Below, one piece after another: positions 9,012 to 18,125 of a stretch of DNA of 64,000 bases. The stretch comes from JBFWRK01 sp050248955 (lineage in GTDB: Bacteria > Actinomycetota > Acidimicrobiia > Acidimicrobiales > Ilumatobacteraceae): assembly GCA_050248955.1 (NCBI GenBank), contig JBFWRK010000008.1, forward strand, positions 1-64,000, in the 5' to 3' direction. The notes under the pieces were generated by a model. That model saw only the letters and a list, made by a program, of their open reading frames with translations. It was not told the DNA's origin and ran no database searches. The translations under genes were made by a program, and so were the position numbers. Position 1 is the stretch's first letter; every line of letters begins with the position of its first letter.

Positions 9012-9674
9012 TTACGGGGCGCAGCCGGCGTTGGCGCTCGCCCGGCCGGCGTTCGCCATCGGCACCGCATCCTCCGTACCCATCCAGCGCAGCGCAAGTG
9101 GCAGCACGGATGCGAGCACGGGGCCGGTCAACCCGGCGAACAGCGCCGTCCCCAGCCCGATCTGGCCGCCGAGCAGGACGCCGGCGACGAGCAGCGTTGC
9201 CTCGATCGCCCAGCGGGCGCGATGCACCTTCACGCCGCGGTCGTGCACCGCGAGCATCAGCAGCTCGAGCGGGCCGGTGCCGCGCCCGGACGCGACGATC
9301 GACACGATGCCGGTGTAGAGCGCGGCCAGCCCGCCCGCCAGCATCAGGACCCGGAATCCGAGCACACCCGGCTCCGGGAGGACGGCGATCGCGCCGTTGA
9401 CGCCGACGCCGATGAGGAGCGAGCTCACGAAGGTGCCAACGCTCGGTGCCCGTCCGAGTGCCCACGCGATGAAGGCCACCGTGGTGGCGAGCGCCCAGGC
9501 GATCGTGCCGACGCCGAGGCCGACGTGCGCGGCGATTCCGGTGTTCGTGACGTCCGCCGGCGTGACGCCGAGGTCGGCGTTCACCATCATCCCGACGCCG
9601 AGACCCACACATGCGGAACCGATCAGGAACGCGGCAGCCTGGACTTCGAAGGATCGCCCGGTCCGCAGTGTCAC
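9012..9674 (-). CDS. YczE/YitT-type integral membrane protein
   Basis: This 220-residue protein has about five to six hydrophobic helices, with the sequence NADLGVTPADVTNTGIA after helix 1 and a GRGTGPLELLMLAVHDR segment in the middle, a layout typical of the YczE/YyaS/YitT membrane family. The biochemical role of the family is poorly known. The GTG at 9674 is favoured because TAGCGT lies exactly seven bases upstream, matching the leaderless pattern of many genes here; GTG codons at 9677 and 9683 are alternatives. It ends 19 bases from the convergent helicase gene. Confidence 0.7.
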   Translation of the reverse strand: MTLRTGRSFEVQAAAFLIGSACVGLGVGMMVNADLGVTPADVTNTGIAAHVGLGVGTIAWALATTVAFIAWALGRAPSVGTFVSSLLIGVGVNGAIAVLPEPGVLGFRVLMLAGGLAALYTGIVSIVASGRGTGPLELLMLAVHDRGVKVHRARWAIEATLLVAGVLLGGQIGLGTALFAGLTGPVLASVLPLALRWMGTEDAVPMANAGRASANAGCAP

Positions 9675-9681
9675 CACGGCC

Positions 9682-9687
9682 ACGCTA
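9682..9687 (-). promoter_or_regulatory. -10 hexamer TAGCGT of the YczE-type gene
   Basis: Read on the minus strand, TAGCGT is followed by seven bases and the GTG start at 9674, so transcription would begin at or next to the start codon. No -35 element is evident. Confidence 0.5.
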
Positions 9688-9808
9688 GGGCCGGACCGGC
9701 CTCCGCGGTCCTCGAAAGGGCGACGACGAGCCGATATGGGTCGAGAGTCACATGGCGCGCCCACCCCGGCCCCGATCTGCGGCAAGCGAGTCGCGACCGA
9801 GGGGCGCG

Positions 9809-10525
9809 TCAGTGACGGGACCGGTCGTAGTAGGTGGAGCGGATCAGCTCGAGCGCGTCGGCCACGATCGCGGCGATGTCGACGTCGCCGACCCGGGCCG
9901 CGCCGAGCGGCAACGGTTCGAGGTCGGGCAGCACCGGCAGCTCGGCGTGCGGATCGCCGAGGAAGGCTGCGACCTCTGGCGACGGTGCCGGCCGGCCTGG
10001 TCGTACCGCGGGCGGTCCCAGAGCTCGCACCGAGTTGCTCGGCGACGCACGCGGCGACAGTGGCGCCGGCACGCCCCGCGACCGCGTCTCGCGCTGCGTC
10101 CCCGGTCCACTCGTCGACACCTCGGCGCTCCGCCATTCGCCGAGCAGCTCCGGGTGGATCGCGATCTGCTGGGCGAACGCGAGCAGCACCGCGACCGCGT
10201 GCTTGCACGGGTCGGCGTCGTCCGGGCAGGTGCAGTCGCAACGCAGCTCGCGTGGTGACGGCACGAGCCGGTTCAGGTCGCTCACGAGGGTGTCGTCGCT
10301 CACCGTGCCGCGCTCGCCGAGCCCGGGTACCCGGACGCTGACCCGGTACGGCGCGGCCCTCGACCCCATGACCGCTCCGGACAGCTCGCCCGGCGTGACG
10401 ACGAGGTCGACCACGGCACCGTCGCGCACGTAGGCCCTGCCCCGCCCGAAGCGCGCCGGGTCGGCGCGTCCCGCCACTGCCGCCGAGAGCATTGCGGAGG
10501 CCAGCGCGCCCGGTCCGGTGCTCAT
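9809..10525 (-). CDS. SWIM zinc-finger protein partner of the SNF2 ATPase
   Basis: The middle of this 238-residue protein contains CDCTCPDDADPCKHAVAVLL, the CxC...CxH zinc ligand pattern of SWIM domains, which bind DNA or proteins. The N-terminal 75 residues are a beta-rich segment usual before bacterial SWIM motifs; the C-terminal 90 are Pro-rich and poorly ordered. The ATG at 10525 overlaps the stop of the SNF2 gene by four bases (ATGA), so the two are translationally coupled. SWIM/SNF2 pairs of this kind are common in actinobacteria and probably work together on DNA or nucleoprotein; the exact process is not settled. Confidence 0.8.
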   Translation of the reverse strand: MSTGPGALASAMLSAAVAGRADPARFGRGRAYVRDGAVVDLVVTPGELSGAVMGSRAAPYRVSVRVPGLGERGTVSDDTLVSDLNRLVPSPRELRCDCTCPDDADPCKHAVAVLLAFAQQIAIHPELLGEWRSAEVSTSGPGTQRETRSRGVPAPLSPRASPSNSVRALGPPAVRPGRPAPSPEVAAFLGDPHAELPVLPDLEPLPLGAARVGDVDIAAIVADALELIRSTYYDRSRH

Positions 10526-13500
10526 CGCGGCTCCACCGCCTCGCCGCCGAGCACGACGAGCTCGCGCAGCTGGTTCGTCGACAGCTCGGACAGCCACGCC
10601 TCGCCGGTGCCGCCGATCACCATGCCGGCAAGACGGCGCTTGTCGTCGATGAGCTCGGAGATCCGCTCCTCGACGGTGCCCTGGCAGACCAGCTTGTGGA
10701 CGAACACGGAGCGGTGCTGGCCGATTCGCCACGCCCGGTCGGTCGCCTGATCTTCGACAGCAGGGTTCCACCACCGGTCGTAGTGGACGACGCGCGTCGC
10801 TGCGGTGAGGTTCAGGCCGGTGCCGCCGGCCTTGAGCGACACGATGAGCAGCGGCGGCCCGCTCCCGTCCTGGAAGTGGTCGACCATCCGGTCGCGTCGG
10901 GACTTGGACACGCCGCCGTGGAGGAACGGGACGCGGAGGTCGAGCTGCTCCGCGAGGTGGCGCTGGAGCAACTCGCCCATCTCGCGGTACTGCGTGAACA
11001 CCAGCGCCCGTTCGTCGGCGTCGAGCAGGTCGACGACGAGCTCGTCGAAGCGGGCCAGCTTCCCCGATCGTCCGGCGAGTCGGGAGCCGTCGCTGGCGGC
11101 GTGGGCGGGGTGGTTGCAGATCTGCTTCAGCCGCGTCAGGGCGGCGAGCACGAGCCCGCGGCGCTTCATGCCGACCTCCGCCTCCGCGTCGGCCAGGAGG
11201 CGGTCGACGACCGCCTGGTACATCGCCGCCTGCTCGCGCGTGAGCGTCGCCCAGGCGATCTGCTCGACCTTGTCGGGAAGGTCCGGCACGAGCGAGCGGT
11301 CGGCCTTCGTGCGGCGGAGGACGAACGGATTCGTCAGTCGACGCAGCCGGGCGGCGACCTCGACGTCGGCGTCGCGCTCGATCGGCTGCGCCCACTGCTT
11401 CCGGAAGCGGTGCTCGGACCCGAGCAGGCCGGGGTTGACGACGTCGAGGATCGCCCACAGCTCGCTGAGCCGGTTCTCGACCGGCGTGCCGGTGAGCGCG
11501 ATCTTCTGCGCCGCCGGCAGCTTGCGGACGGCGCGGGCGGCGTGCGTGTGCGGGTTCTTGATCGCCTGCGCCTCGTCGAGCACGACCGTCTGCCACGACA
11601 CGCTCGACAGCTCGGCGACATCCCGCACGGCGAGTCCGTAGGTCGTCACGACGAGGTCGGCGCCGGCGACGGCCGCGATCAGCACATCGCCGCGCCGGCG
11701 GTCGTTGCCGTGATGGACGAGACACCGCATGCCGGGCGCGAACCGGGCTGCCTCTGCCTGCCAGTTGCGCACGACGCTCAACGGGCAGAGGACGAGGTGC
11801 GGCCCGGGGCGGCCGACGAGGTGGGCGAGCGTGGTCGGTGTCTTGCCGAGCCCCATGTCGTCGGCGAGGCAGCCGCCGAGGCCGAGCCGCTCCAGGAACT
11901 GGAGCCAGCCGAGGCCGCGCCGTTGGTAGTGGCGCAGCGAACCGGAGAACCCCGGTGGCTCGACCCCTTCGGCGAGGCGGTCGTCAGGGAGGCCGGCGAG
12001 CAGGTCGTCGAGCCAGCCGTCGCCGACGATGTCGAGGTCGGCGGAGCTCACCGGCCCGTCACCCGCACGTCCCCCGCCATCGGAGGCACCGGACGCACCA
12101 GCCGCGCGGGACGCACGGGACGCACGGGACGCACCAGATGCTGCTGATGCCGCGGCCTCCGCCGCCTCGGCGGCCAGCCGCAAGAGCGTCGCCGGGTCGA
12201 CGAGCTGGTGTTCCGTCTGGTGCCGACGCAGCGAGGACACGGCGCGACGTGCGGCCGATTGGTCGAGACGGATCCAGCGTCCGTCGACGTTGATCAGCGA
12301 CGCTCCGGTCGCGATCGCGCGCTCGATGACGGCTGCATCGACCTCGTCGCCGCCGAGCGTGAGCGTCCACTGGACGAGTGCCTGCCGCCCGAGTCGTCCG
12401 TCCGTCTCCGCGGCCGGGCGGGCTGCGCCGCGTACCCGGGCCGTGCTCGGCACGAGCTGCCCGGGCGCGAGGAGCGGGATCGCCAACGCGTCGAGCGTCT
12501 CCAGCGATTCGAGCAGGATCGCCGCGCCCGCGACGTCGGTCTCGAGGCCCGCCGGCTGGTCGTCATCGACGAGCGACGCGAACAGTCCGGCGACGCCAGG
12601 CTCGCGGGCGAGTCGCCCGACGGCGTCGCGCAGCGCAGTCTCCAGCACACGGACGTGGCGTGGTTCGCCGGCCAACTCGAGTGCGAGTGGCGACGCCGCC
12701 CAGACGTCCGTCGCTGCGCACCACCGGCTCGGGTCGTCGCGATCGGCGAGCTCGAGCCCGATCGGCCATGGTGCTTCGGCGTCCGCGAGATCGTCGGGCA
12801 GCGCGAGCCGCAGTCGCGCGGTGACGAGCGGCGCCCCCGTGGCCCGGGCGTGGAGACGGTCGCACGCGGCGGCGATCTCGCCGAGCGCGGCGCGCGTCCG
12901 ATCGGCGGTGATCAGTGGCAGCTCACCTCCCGGTCGCGAGAGCGCCTGCCCCACGGCGCGAGCCGCTGTCGCCTCGGCCGATCGCTGGCCAGTGAGGTCA
13001 GGAGCCCAGCGGAAGCTGCGCAGCGTCACGCGCGCCGTGAGGTCGACGAGCCAACGATGGAAGGCGGCGGTGAACTCGTCGGCGTCGGCCGGTGGCGGTC
13101 GCTGGCCGCGCACTGTCGCCGCCCGCGCGGCCGGCGGGCACAGGGCGGCATGGGCGTCGAGCGCGGCCTGCAGCTCCGGCGTGTCGAGCGGCTGCCATCG
13201 CACCGACGTGTGCCCGGTCGCGCCGCCTCCCAGGGCGACGAGCGGCCGGAGATGGCCGTGGCCGGTGACGTGGCGGGCGAGGCCGACCATGCTGCGCACC
13301 CAGCGTGAGCTGGCGGTGAGCTGCTGGCTGCGGCGCGGCTCACCGGCGGAGCCGACCACGGCAAGCGCCGGTAGCGCGATCGCCGCGACCGTGCGCACGC
13401 CGCCGGGCGCGGCGCCGCCGGGCGCGGCGACGTCGATCGTCGTCGACCACGACCCTGGCGGCAGCCATCCCCACTCGCGCAGCATCGCCCCGTAGAGCGA

Positions 13501-13608
13501 CGCGGAAGGGGGAGCGAACGCCGACGGCTCTCCGCCGTCCCACGACCAGGCGACCACGTCGGCTCCTGTCCAGCTGAGCTGGAGGTCGGGGAGGGCACGG
13601 GGGCTCAT
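10522..13608 (-). CDS. SNF2-family DEAD/DEAH-like helicase/translocase
   Basis: The C-terminal half is a complete Swi2/Snf2 ATPase: LADDMGLGKT (motif I), VLDEAQAIKNP (motif II), LTGTPVEN (motif III), LRRTKAD, LHGGVSKSRRDRMVDHF, SLKAGGTGLNLT and DQATDRAWRIGQ (motif VI). The N-terminal 450 residues resemble the region found before this ATPase in bacterial HelZ-type proteins (DUF3670). An Ala-Ser-Arg-Gly linker, coded by GGACGCAC-type repeats near 12090-12150, joins the halves. These proteins translocate on double-stranded DNA; the function here is likely repair or chromosome maintenance. The gene is the first of the operon with the SWIM gene. Confidence 0.88.
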   Translation of the reverse strand: MSPRALPDLQLSWTGADVVAWSWDGGEPSAFAPPSASLYGAMLREWGWLPPGSWSTTIDVAAPGGAAPGGVRTVAAIALPALAVVGSAGEPRRSQQLTASSRWVRSMVGLARHVTGHGHLRPLVALGGGATGHTSVRWQPLDTPELQAALDAHAALCPPAARAATVRGQRPPPADADEFTAAFHRWLVDLTARVTLRSFRWAPDLTGQRSAEATAARAVGQALSRPGGELPLITADRTRAALGEIAAACDRLHARATGAPLVTARLRLALPDDLADAEAPWPIGLELADRDDPSRWCAATDVWAASPLALELAGEPRHVRVLETALRDAVGRLAREPGVAGLFASLVDDDQPAGLETDVAGAAILLESLETLDALAIPLLAPGQLVPSTARVRGAARPAAETDGRLGRQALVQWTLTLGGDEVDAAVIERAIATGASLINVDGRWIRLDQSAARRAVSSLRRHQTEHQLVDPATLLRLAAEAAEAAASAASGASRASRASRAAGASGASDGGGRAGDGPVSSADLDIVGDGWLDDLLAGLPDDRLAEGVEPPGFSGSLRHYQRRGLGWLQFLERLGLGGCLADDMGLGKTPTTLAHLVGRPGPHLVLCPLSVVRNWQAEAARFAPGMRCLVHHGNDRRRGDVLIAAVAGADLVVTTYGLAVRDVAELSSVSWQTVVLDEAQAIKNPHTHAARAVRKLPAAQKIALTGTPVENRLSELWAILDVVNPGLLGSEHRFRKQWAQPIERDADVEVAARLRRLTNPFVLRRTKADRSLVPDLPDKVEQIAWATLTREQAAMYQAVVDRLLADAEAEVGMKRRGLVLAALTRLKQICNHPAHAASDGSRLAGRSGKLARFDELVVDLLDADERALVFTQYREMGELLQRHLAEQLDLRVPFLHGGVSKSRRDRMVDHFQDGSGPPLLIVSLKAGGTGLNLTAATRVVHYDRWWNPAVEDQATDRAWRIGQHRSVFVHKLVCQGTVEERISELIDDKRRLAGMVIGGTGEAWLSELSTNQLRELVVLGGEAVEPR

Positions 13609-13616
13609 CCCTGGCG

Positions 13617-13622
13617 ACGGTA
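13617..13622 (-). promoter_or_regulatory. -10 hexamer TACCGT of the SNF2-SWIM operon
   Basis: On the minus strand TACCGT is followed by eight bases and then the ATG at 13608, which fits leaderless transcription. The element lies in the 31-base gap after the stop of the flavin oxidase gene, so the helicase operon can start independently. Confidence 0.5.
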
Positions 13623-13639
13623 CCGGAGGGGTGTCGCGG

Positions 13640-14839
13640 TCAGGTCATGTAGTTCGGCACGAAGGCCGGGTCGGTGAGCGCCGGGCGATCGAAGCGGAAC
13701 GGGTGCAGGTCGCTGCGCGACGAGCCGAGGACTGCCCGCTCGGCGAGCGCCCTCCCGAACCACGACGCGAACTTGAAGCCATGGGCGGATCCGAGCCCGA
13801 CCTGCAGGCCGGGATGGCCCGGGACGGTGTCGAGCACGAAGTCGCGGTCGGGCGTCATGGTGTAGAGGCACGTCTTCACTCGGGGAGCGGCCGAGCCGAG
13901 CATCGACGGCAGCAGTCCGTCCAAGAACGCGGTCATGCGGGCGAGCGCCTGCTCGTCAGGCTCGAAGTCACGGTCACGGGCGGTCGTCGCGCGGCCGCCG
14001 ACGTCCTCCGCCGCCTTGACCGCGCCCGGGTCGCCGTAGACCGGGAAGCCGTAGAAGCACGGCGCGTCCATCCAGATCCAGACCGGGAAGCGGCCGATCG
14101 CGAACTCGCCGATCGAAGCCGGATCGGTCGGGAAGTAGGCGACCTGCTCGCGCGTCACTTCGAGCGGGAGCCGGATGTCGAGCGGCGCGAGCAGCTCCGT
14201 CGTCCACGCGTCGGCGCAGACGACGACGGAGCTGGACCGGAACACGCCCTCCGAGGTGACCACCGTCAGCTCGCCGGCGCCGTCACTCTCGATCCGCTCG
14301 ACGGCGACGGCCTCTCGCAACGTCACGCCGCGCGCCGCTGCGAGGCGTTGGTGCGCCGCTGTACCACGGGCCGCGGGGGCGATGCCGGTGTCGGCCTGCG
14401 CCAGCCCGAGCACGTCGTCGGCGAGGCGGAACGGCGGATGGCGGCGCATCACCTCCCCGGCATCGATCACCTCGTAGGGGATGCCCACGGCGTCGAGACT
14501 CGCCGTGTAGTCGCTCATCGAGATCTCACCGCCGGGCGGGAACAGGTCGATGCCACCGGTGCGAACGACGAGCTCCTCGTCGGCTTCTGCAGCCACGGCA
14601 TCCCACGTCTCGTAGGCTTCGATCGCGAGCTGGACGTACTCGGGGCGGTGGTACGAGTACCGGATGATGCGCGAGTGGTCGTGGCTCGCGCCTCGGTCGT
14701 GCCCGAGCGCGAACTGCTCGACGCCGACGACGTGCGCGTCGCGACCAGCCCGCTGCGACACCTCGGCGAGCCAGTAGGCGGCTGCTGACCCGAGCCCACC
14801 GAGGCCGACGACGACGTGGTCGACGTCCTGGGTCGCCAT
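13640..14839 (-). CDS. Sarcosine oxidase-like FAD-dependent amine oxidase
   Basis: The 399-residue protein begins with the FAD dinucleotide fold GLGGLG (residues 12-17). It carries GASHDHSRIIRYSYH (50-64), the flavin-binding loop of monomeric sarcosine oxidase and N-methyltryptophan oxidase. It ends with TCLYTMTPDRDF and GSAHGFKFASWFG; Cys324 is at the position that binds FAD covalently in that family. It would oxidise an N-methyl amine to formaldehyde, the demethylated amine and hydrogen peroxide. Its ATG overlaps the stop of the Rieske gene (TGATG), so it is probably made together with that demethylase. The substrate (sarcosine, dimethylglycine or another amine) cannot be told from sequence. 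Confidence 0.85.
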   Translation of the reverse strand: MATQDVDHVVVGLGGLGSAAAYWLAEVSQRAGRDAHVVGVEQFALGHDRGASHDHSRIIRYSYHRPEYVQLAIEAYETWDAVAAEADEELVVRTGGIDLFPPGGEISMSDYTASLDAVGIPYEVIDAGEVMRRHPPFRLADDVLGLAQADTGIAPAARGTAAHQRLAAARGVTLREAVAVERIESDGAGELTVVTSEGVFRSSSVVVCADAWTTELLAPLDIRLPLEVTREQVAYFPTDPASIGEFAIGRFPVWIWMDAPCFYGFPVYGDPGAVKAAEDVGGRATTARDRDFEPDEQALARMTAFLDGLLPSMLGSAAPRVKTCLYTMTPDRDFVLDTVPGHPGLQVGLGSAHGFKFASWFGRALAERAVLGSSRSDLHPFRFDRPALTDPAFVPNYMT

Positions 14840-15933
14840 CAGTCCGCCCCGACGTGCATCCGCGCGGTCCACCAGCGGCGGATGTCGAGACTCGGGTCCT
14901 CCATCGGCGCGTAGAGCCCGCTCGTGAAGTGACGTGACGACATGCCGCGCTGGACCCGCTCGCAGATCGCCCAGTCCTGCCGGTTGACGAGGTCCCACAG
15001 CTCGACGGCGTCACTCGGATCGAAGCCGGCCCTCGCGACCTCGTCGGGATGGAACAGGAAGTCGCACACGACCGTCGTCTCCGCCGGCCCGCGGGGGAAC
15101 AGCACGAACGATGCGACGTGGTCGCTGGACAGCGACACGAGCAGGTTCGGGTAGACGAGCCCGCCCTTGTGGTTGACGAGCTCGTCGGCGGACAGGCCGG
15201 GGAACGGCTGCCGGGTCGTGGTGCCGCTCGTGGTGAACGTGTACGCGCCGTCCCGGTGCGGGATCCCCCGTTCCCAATCGAGCTCGTTCCCGCCGCCCCG
15301 CCGGAACGACGGCACGAGGTCGCACAGCTCCGGATGGACCGGGCCGCAGTGGTAGCACTCGTTGTAGTTCTCGGCGAGCACCTTCCAGTTCGCGCCGACC
15401 TCGTACGTGATCCGGTGCCCGACCACGAGCTCGGCGAGCGGGTAGTTGGCGAGGTGCGCGACGACGCCGGCGAGCTCGTCGGCGAGCGACGGCCCGCCCG
15501 GCTCCTCGCGGACGAACGTGAATCCACCCCATGAGCCGAGCTCGAGCTGGAGGAGGCCGTGGTCGGACCGGTCGAGGTCGGGAACGTGTGGTGCCCGCCT
15601 GAGCGAACCGGCGGTGTCATACGTCCAGTGGTGGTACGGACACCTGATCACCGCACCGAAGCAGCCCTTTGTGGCGTCTGGCGCCGTGGAATCGACCAGC
15701 TCCGCGCCTCTGTGGCGACAGACGTTCACGAACGCCCGCAGGAGCAGGTCGTCGCCGCGGACCACGAGCACGTGCTCGCCCTGCAGGTCGACGAGGCGGT
15801 AGCTGCCCGGCGCATCGCCGACGTCATCGTGGCGGCCCACGCACACCCAACTCTGCGCGAACACGCGCTCGCGTTCGGCCTCCCACACCGCGCGCTCGAC
15901 GTACGCGGCGCGGCTCAGCGAAGGCTCCAACAT
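14839..15933 (-). CDS. Rieske non-heme iron oxygenase, glycine betaine/choline monooxygenase type
   Basis: The Rieske cluster ligands are CRHRG (Cys72, His74) and CPYHHW (Cys98, His101). The mononuclear iron ligands are in NYNECYHCGPVHPEL (His195, His200), a form of the motif typical of choline monooxygenase and the glycine-betaine demethylase GbcA. At 364 residues the length is slightly short for the group. It would use electrons from a separate reductase to hydroxylate a methyl group on a quaternary amine, releasing formaldehyde. No ferredoxin reductase gene is adjacent. The coupled downstream gene is an N-methyl amine oxidase, which fits stepwise demethylation. The ATG at 15933 is chosen because TACGAT lies seven bases upstream. 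Confidence 0.85.
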   Translation of the reverse strand: MLEPSLSRAAYVERAVWEAERERVFAQSWVCVGRHDDVGDAPGSYRLVDLQGEHVLVVRGDDLLLRAFVNVCRHRGAELVDSTAPDATKGCFGAVIRCPYHHWTYDTAGSLRRAPHVPDLDRSDHGLLQLELGSWGGFTFVREEPGGPSLADELAGVVAHLANYPLAELVVGHRITYEVGANWKVLAENYNECYHCGPVHPELCDLVPSFRRGGGNELDWERGIPHRDGAYTFTTSGTTTRQPFPGLSADELVNHKGGLVYPNLLVSLSSDHVASFVLFPRGPAETTVVCDFLFHPDEVARAGFDPSDAVELWDLVNRQDWAICERVQRGMSSRHFTSGLYAPMEDPSLDIRRWWTARMHVGAD

Positions 15934-15958
15934 CCGGCTGATCGTAGAGTGCCGCGCC
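15934..15958. promoter_or_regulatory. Overlapping divergent leaderless promoters (Rieske and CocE genes)
   Basis: Only 25 bases separate the two start codons. On the minus strand TACGAT (15946 down to 15941) lies seven bases before the Rieske ATG. On the plus strand TAGAGT (15945-15950) lies eight bases before the CocE GTG. The two -10 hexamers share the TA at 15945-15946, so RNA polymerase can probably serve only one direction at a time. Confidence 0.55.
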
Positions 15959-18046
15959 GTGACGCCCGATCGCCTCTGGATCACGGTGCGGGACGGGACG
16001 AGGCTCGCCGCCGATCTGTACCTCCCGGATCTCCGGTCCCGCCCGTGTCCCGCCGTCCTCGAGGCGTTGCCGTACCGGAAGGACGACCTCACGTCGTCGT
16101 CACATCTCGAGGACTACGTCCGGTTGTGCAGCGAGGGGAACTTCGCCGTGTGCCGACTCGACGTGCGGGGCACCGGCTCGTCGGAGGGGTTGGCGACCGA
16201 CGAGTACCCGCCGGTCGAGCTCGACGACCTCGCCGATGTCATCGCGTGGCTCGCGGAGCAACCGTGGTCGAACGGTCGCGTCGGCATGTTCGGCTACAGC
16301 TACTCCGGGTTCAACTCGCTGCAGGCAGCGTGCGAGCGGCCGCCGGCGCTCGGGGCGATCTGCGCGATCTACGCCACCGACGACCGCTACACGGACGACG
16401 TCCACTACATGGGCGGCGGGCTGCGCGCGATCGACCTCGTCGACTACTGCCACTACATGACGGCGTGCAATGCGCTGCCACCGGTGCCGGCGCTGTTCGG
16501 GCCCGGCTGGCGCGACGAGTGGCGCCACCGGATCGATGACAACGAGCCGTGGTTGCTGCGCTGGTTGGAGGAGCAGCACGACAGCCCGTACTGGCGGCAC
16601 GGCTCCGTGCGGCCCGGGTACGAGCGCATCGCGTGCCCGACGATGATCGTCGCCGGCTGGGCCGACGGCTACCGCAACAACACGTTCCGGACGTTCGCTG
16701 CGTTGAGCTGCGAGAAGTCGTTGCTGATCGGGCCGTGGAGCCACATGGCGCCGTCGACGTCGCGGCCCGGGCCGCACCTCGACCTCGTGCCGGAGATGAC
16801 CCGCTGGTTCGACCGCTGGCTGCGCGACACCGACAACGGCGTCGACCGGGAACCGCCGATCCGTGTCTTCGTCCGCCACGCCACCCGCCCCGAGCCGGAT
16901 CTCGCGGTGCACGCCGGCACGTGGCGGTTCGAGGAAGGGTGGCCGCTCGCCCGGGCCCGCTCCGTCGTGCTGCGACCGGCGGGCACCGGGATCGACGTGC
17001 TCGTCGTACGGCCCGACGTCGGCAGTGCGGCGTGGAACTCGTGCGCGGGCGGACTGCCGTGGGGCCAGCCGCTCGACCAGCGCGACGACGACGCGTGGTC
17101 GCTCACGTACGACTGGCCCGCGACCGACGAGACGGAGGTGTTCGGTCATCCGGTCGTGCGCGTGCGGATCGCGGCCGATCGCCCGGTCGCATCCGTGTCG
17201 CTCAAGCTCTGCGATGTCTTCCCCGACGGGACGTCGGCGCTCGTCACGCGAGGGTTCCTGAACCTCACGCACCGTCGGTCGTCGGTTGCTCCCGAGCCGC
17301 TCGTCCCCGGGGAGCTCGTCGACGTCGAGGTCGAGCTCGAAGCGACCTCGTGGGTCTTCCCGGCCGGCCACCGGATCCGGCTGTCCGTCGCCGGCACCGA
17401 CTGGCCGAACACGTGGGTCCCGCCGGAGCCCGTGACGCTGCAGATCGAGCGCACGTCGTTGCAGCTGCAACTACCGGTCGTGGACGACGACGCGGAGGAC
17501 GACGGTGGTCGTGCTGTGCCGACGTTCGCGACGCCCCCATCGAGTGCCCCGGTTGCGTCGAGTGCCCCGGTTACGTCGAGCGCGTCGACCGCGTCGAGCG
17601 CGTCGAGCGCGTCGAGCGCGTCGAGCGCGTCGAGCGCCTCGAGCGACCCGGGTGCCGAGGTCGACGAGGCCGATGCGTCCGGCTCACCGCACGATGACGA
17701 CGGCTCATCCGTCGAGTGGCGGATCGAGCGCGACGTGCTGCGCCGCACGACGGTCGCCCGCACGCGGTACGGCGGACCGAGCGGGATCCGCGACGGTGGC
17801 CGGGGGAGCGAGCTGTACGTCGGCGAGGTCGGTCTCTCGACGACCGACCCTGCGACCTCATGGGCGATCGCGACGACGCGCTACGAGCTGTCGTGGCCGG
17901 AAGCGACGTGTCTCGTCGAGGCCCGGATGCACGTGCGCAGCGACCGCGACGCGTTCGACGTCGACATCGAGCTCGACGCCGTCCTCGATGGTGAGGAGTT
18001 CGCCCACCGGCGCTGGCAGCGCCGGATCCCCCGCCGTCTTCTCTGA
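15959..18046 (+). CDS. CocE/NonD-family serine hydrolase (X-Pro dipeptidyl-peptidase type)
   Basis: The N-terminal alpha/beta-hydrolase part has the nucleophile elbow GYSYSG, the acid in GWADGYRNN and the histidine in GPWSHM, as in cocaine esterase CocE and PepX. A beta-sandwich follows from about residue 300. The family cleaves esters or amides, including beta-lactam precursors and Xaa-Pro peptides, in the cytoplasm. An Ala-Ser-Ser repeat tract (about residues 527-562, bases 17540-17644) interrupts the C-terminal domain and is probably an unstructured loop. The GTG start has an immediately adjacent -10 element and no leader. The substrate is unknown; its neighbours handle amines and peptides. 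Confidence 0.85.
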   Translation: MTPDRLWITVRDGTRLAADLYLPDLRSRPCPAVLEALPYRKDDLTSSSHLEDYVRLCSEGNFAVCRLDVRGTGSSEGLATDEYPPVELDDLADVIAWLAEQPWSNGRVGMFGYSYSGFNSLQAACERPPALGAICAIYATDDRYTDDVHYMGGGLRAIDLVDYCHYMTACNALPPVPALFGPGWRDEWRHRIDDNEPWLLRWLEEQHDSPYWRHGSVRPGYERIACPTMIVAGWADGYRNNTFRTFAALSCEKSLLIGPWSHMAPSTSRPGPHLDLVPEMTRWFDRWLRDTDNGVDREPPIRVFVRHATRPEPDLAVHAGTWRFEEGWPLARARSVVLRPAGTGIDVLVVRPDVGSAAWNSCAGGLPWGQPLDQRDDDAWSLTYDWPATDETEVFGHPVVRVRIAADRPVASVSLKLCDVFPDGTSALVTRGFLNLTHRRSSVAPEPLVPGELVDVEVELEATSWVFPAGHRIRLSVAGTDWPNTWVPPEPVTLQIERTSLQLQLPVVDDDAEDDGGRAVPTFATPPSSAPVASSAPVTSSASTASSASSASSASSASSASSDPGAEVDEADASGSPHDDDGSSVEWRIERDVLRRTTVARTRYGGPSGIRDGGRGSELYVGEVGLSTTDPATSWAIATTRYELSWPEATCLVEARMHVRSDRDAFDVDIELDAVLDGEEFAHRRWQRRIPRRLL
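17540..17644 (+). repeat. In-frame 18- and 9-base tandem repeats in the CocE gene
   Basis: Two 18-base units beginning CGAGTGCCCCGG are followed by seven 9-base units of GCGTCGAGC type (17582-17644; the first and last vary by one base). They encode Ala-Pro-Val-Ser-Ser and then repeated Ala-Ser-Ser. The unit length keeps the reading frame whatever the copy number. Confidence 0.9.
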
Positions 18047-18066
18047 TCGTTCACGTCACCCAGCCC

Positions 18067-18115
18067 GATCTCCGCTCGCCCCTGGACACCTCGTGTCCGG
18101 CGATGAGCGGAGATC
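18067..18115. terminator. Bidirectional terminator between convergent genes
   Basis: GATCTCCGCTC (18067-18077) pairs with GAGCGGAGATC (18105-18115), and inside it GGACAC (18084-18089) pairs with GTGTCC (18093-18098). It lies between the stops of the CocE and HSL esterase genes. The outer arm resembles the TTCTCTGCTC element found at three other places. Confidence 0.7.
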
Positions 18116-18125
18116 CAATTGAGGG

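Noticed and set aside
5573..9097. 1174-codon minus-strand open frame
   Set aside because: It is antisense to the helicase gene, with Arg-Thr repeats mirroring the hexamer array and no recognisable domain; long shadow frames are expected at this GC content.
12086..12150. Frameshift in the SNF2 gene at the low-complexity linker
   Set aside because: The frame stays open through the repeats and all ATPase motifs follow in the same frame.
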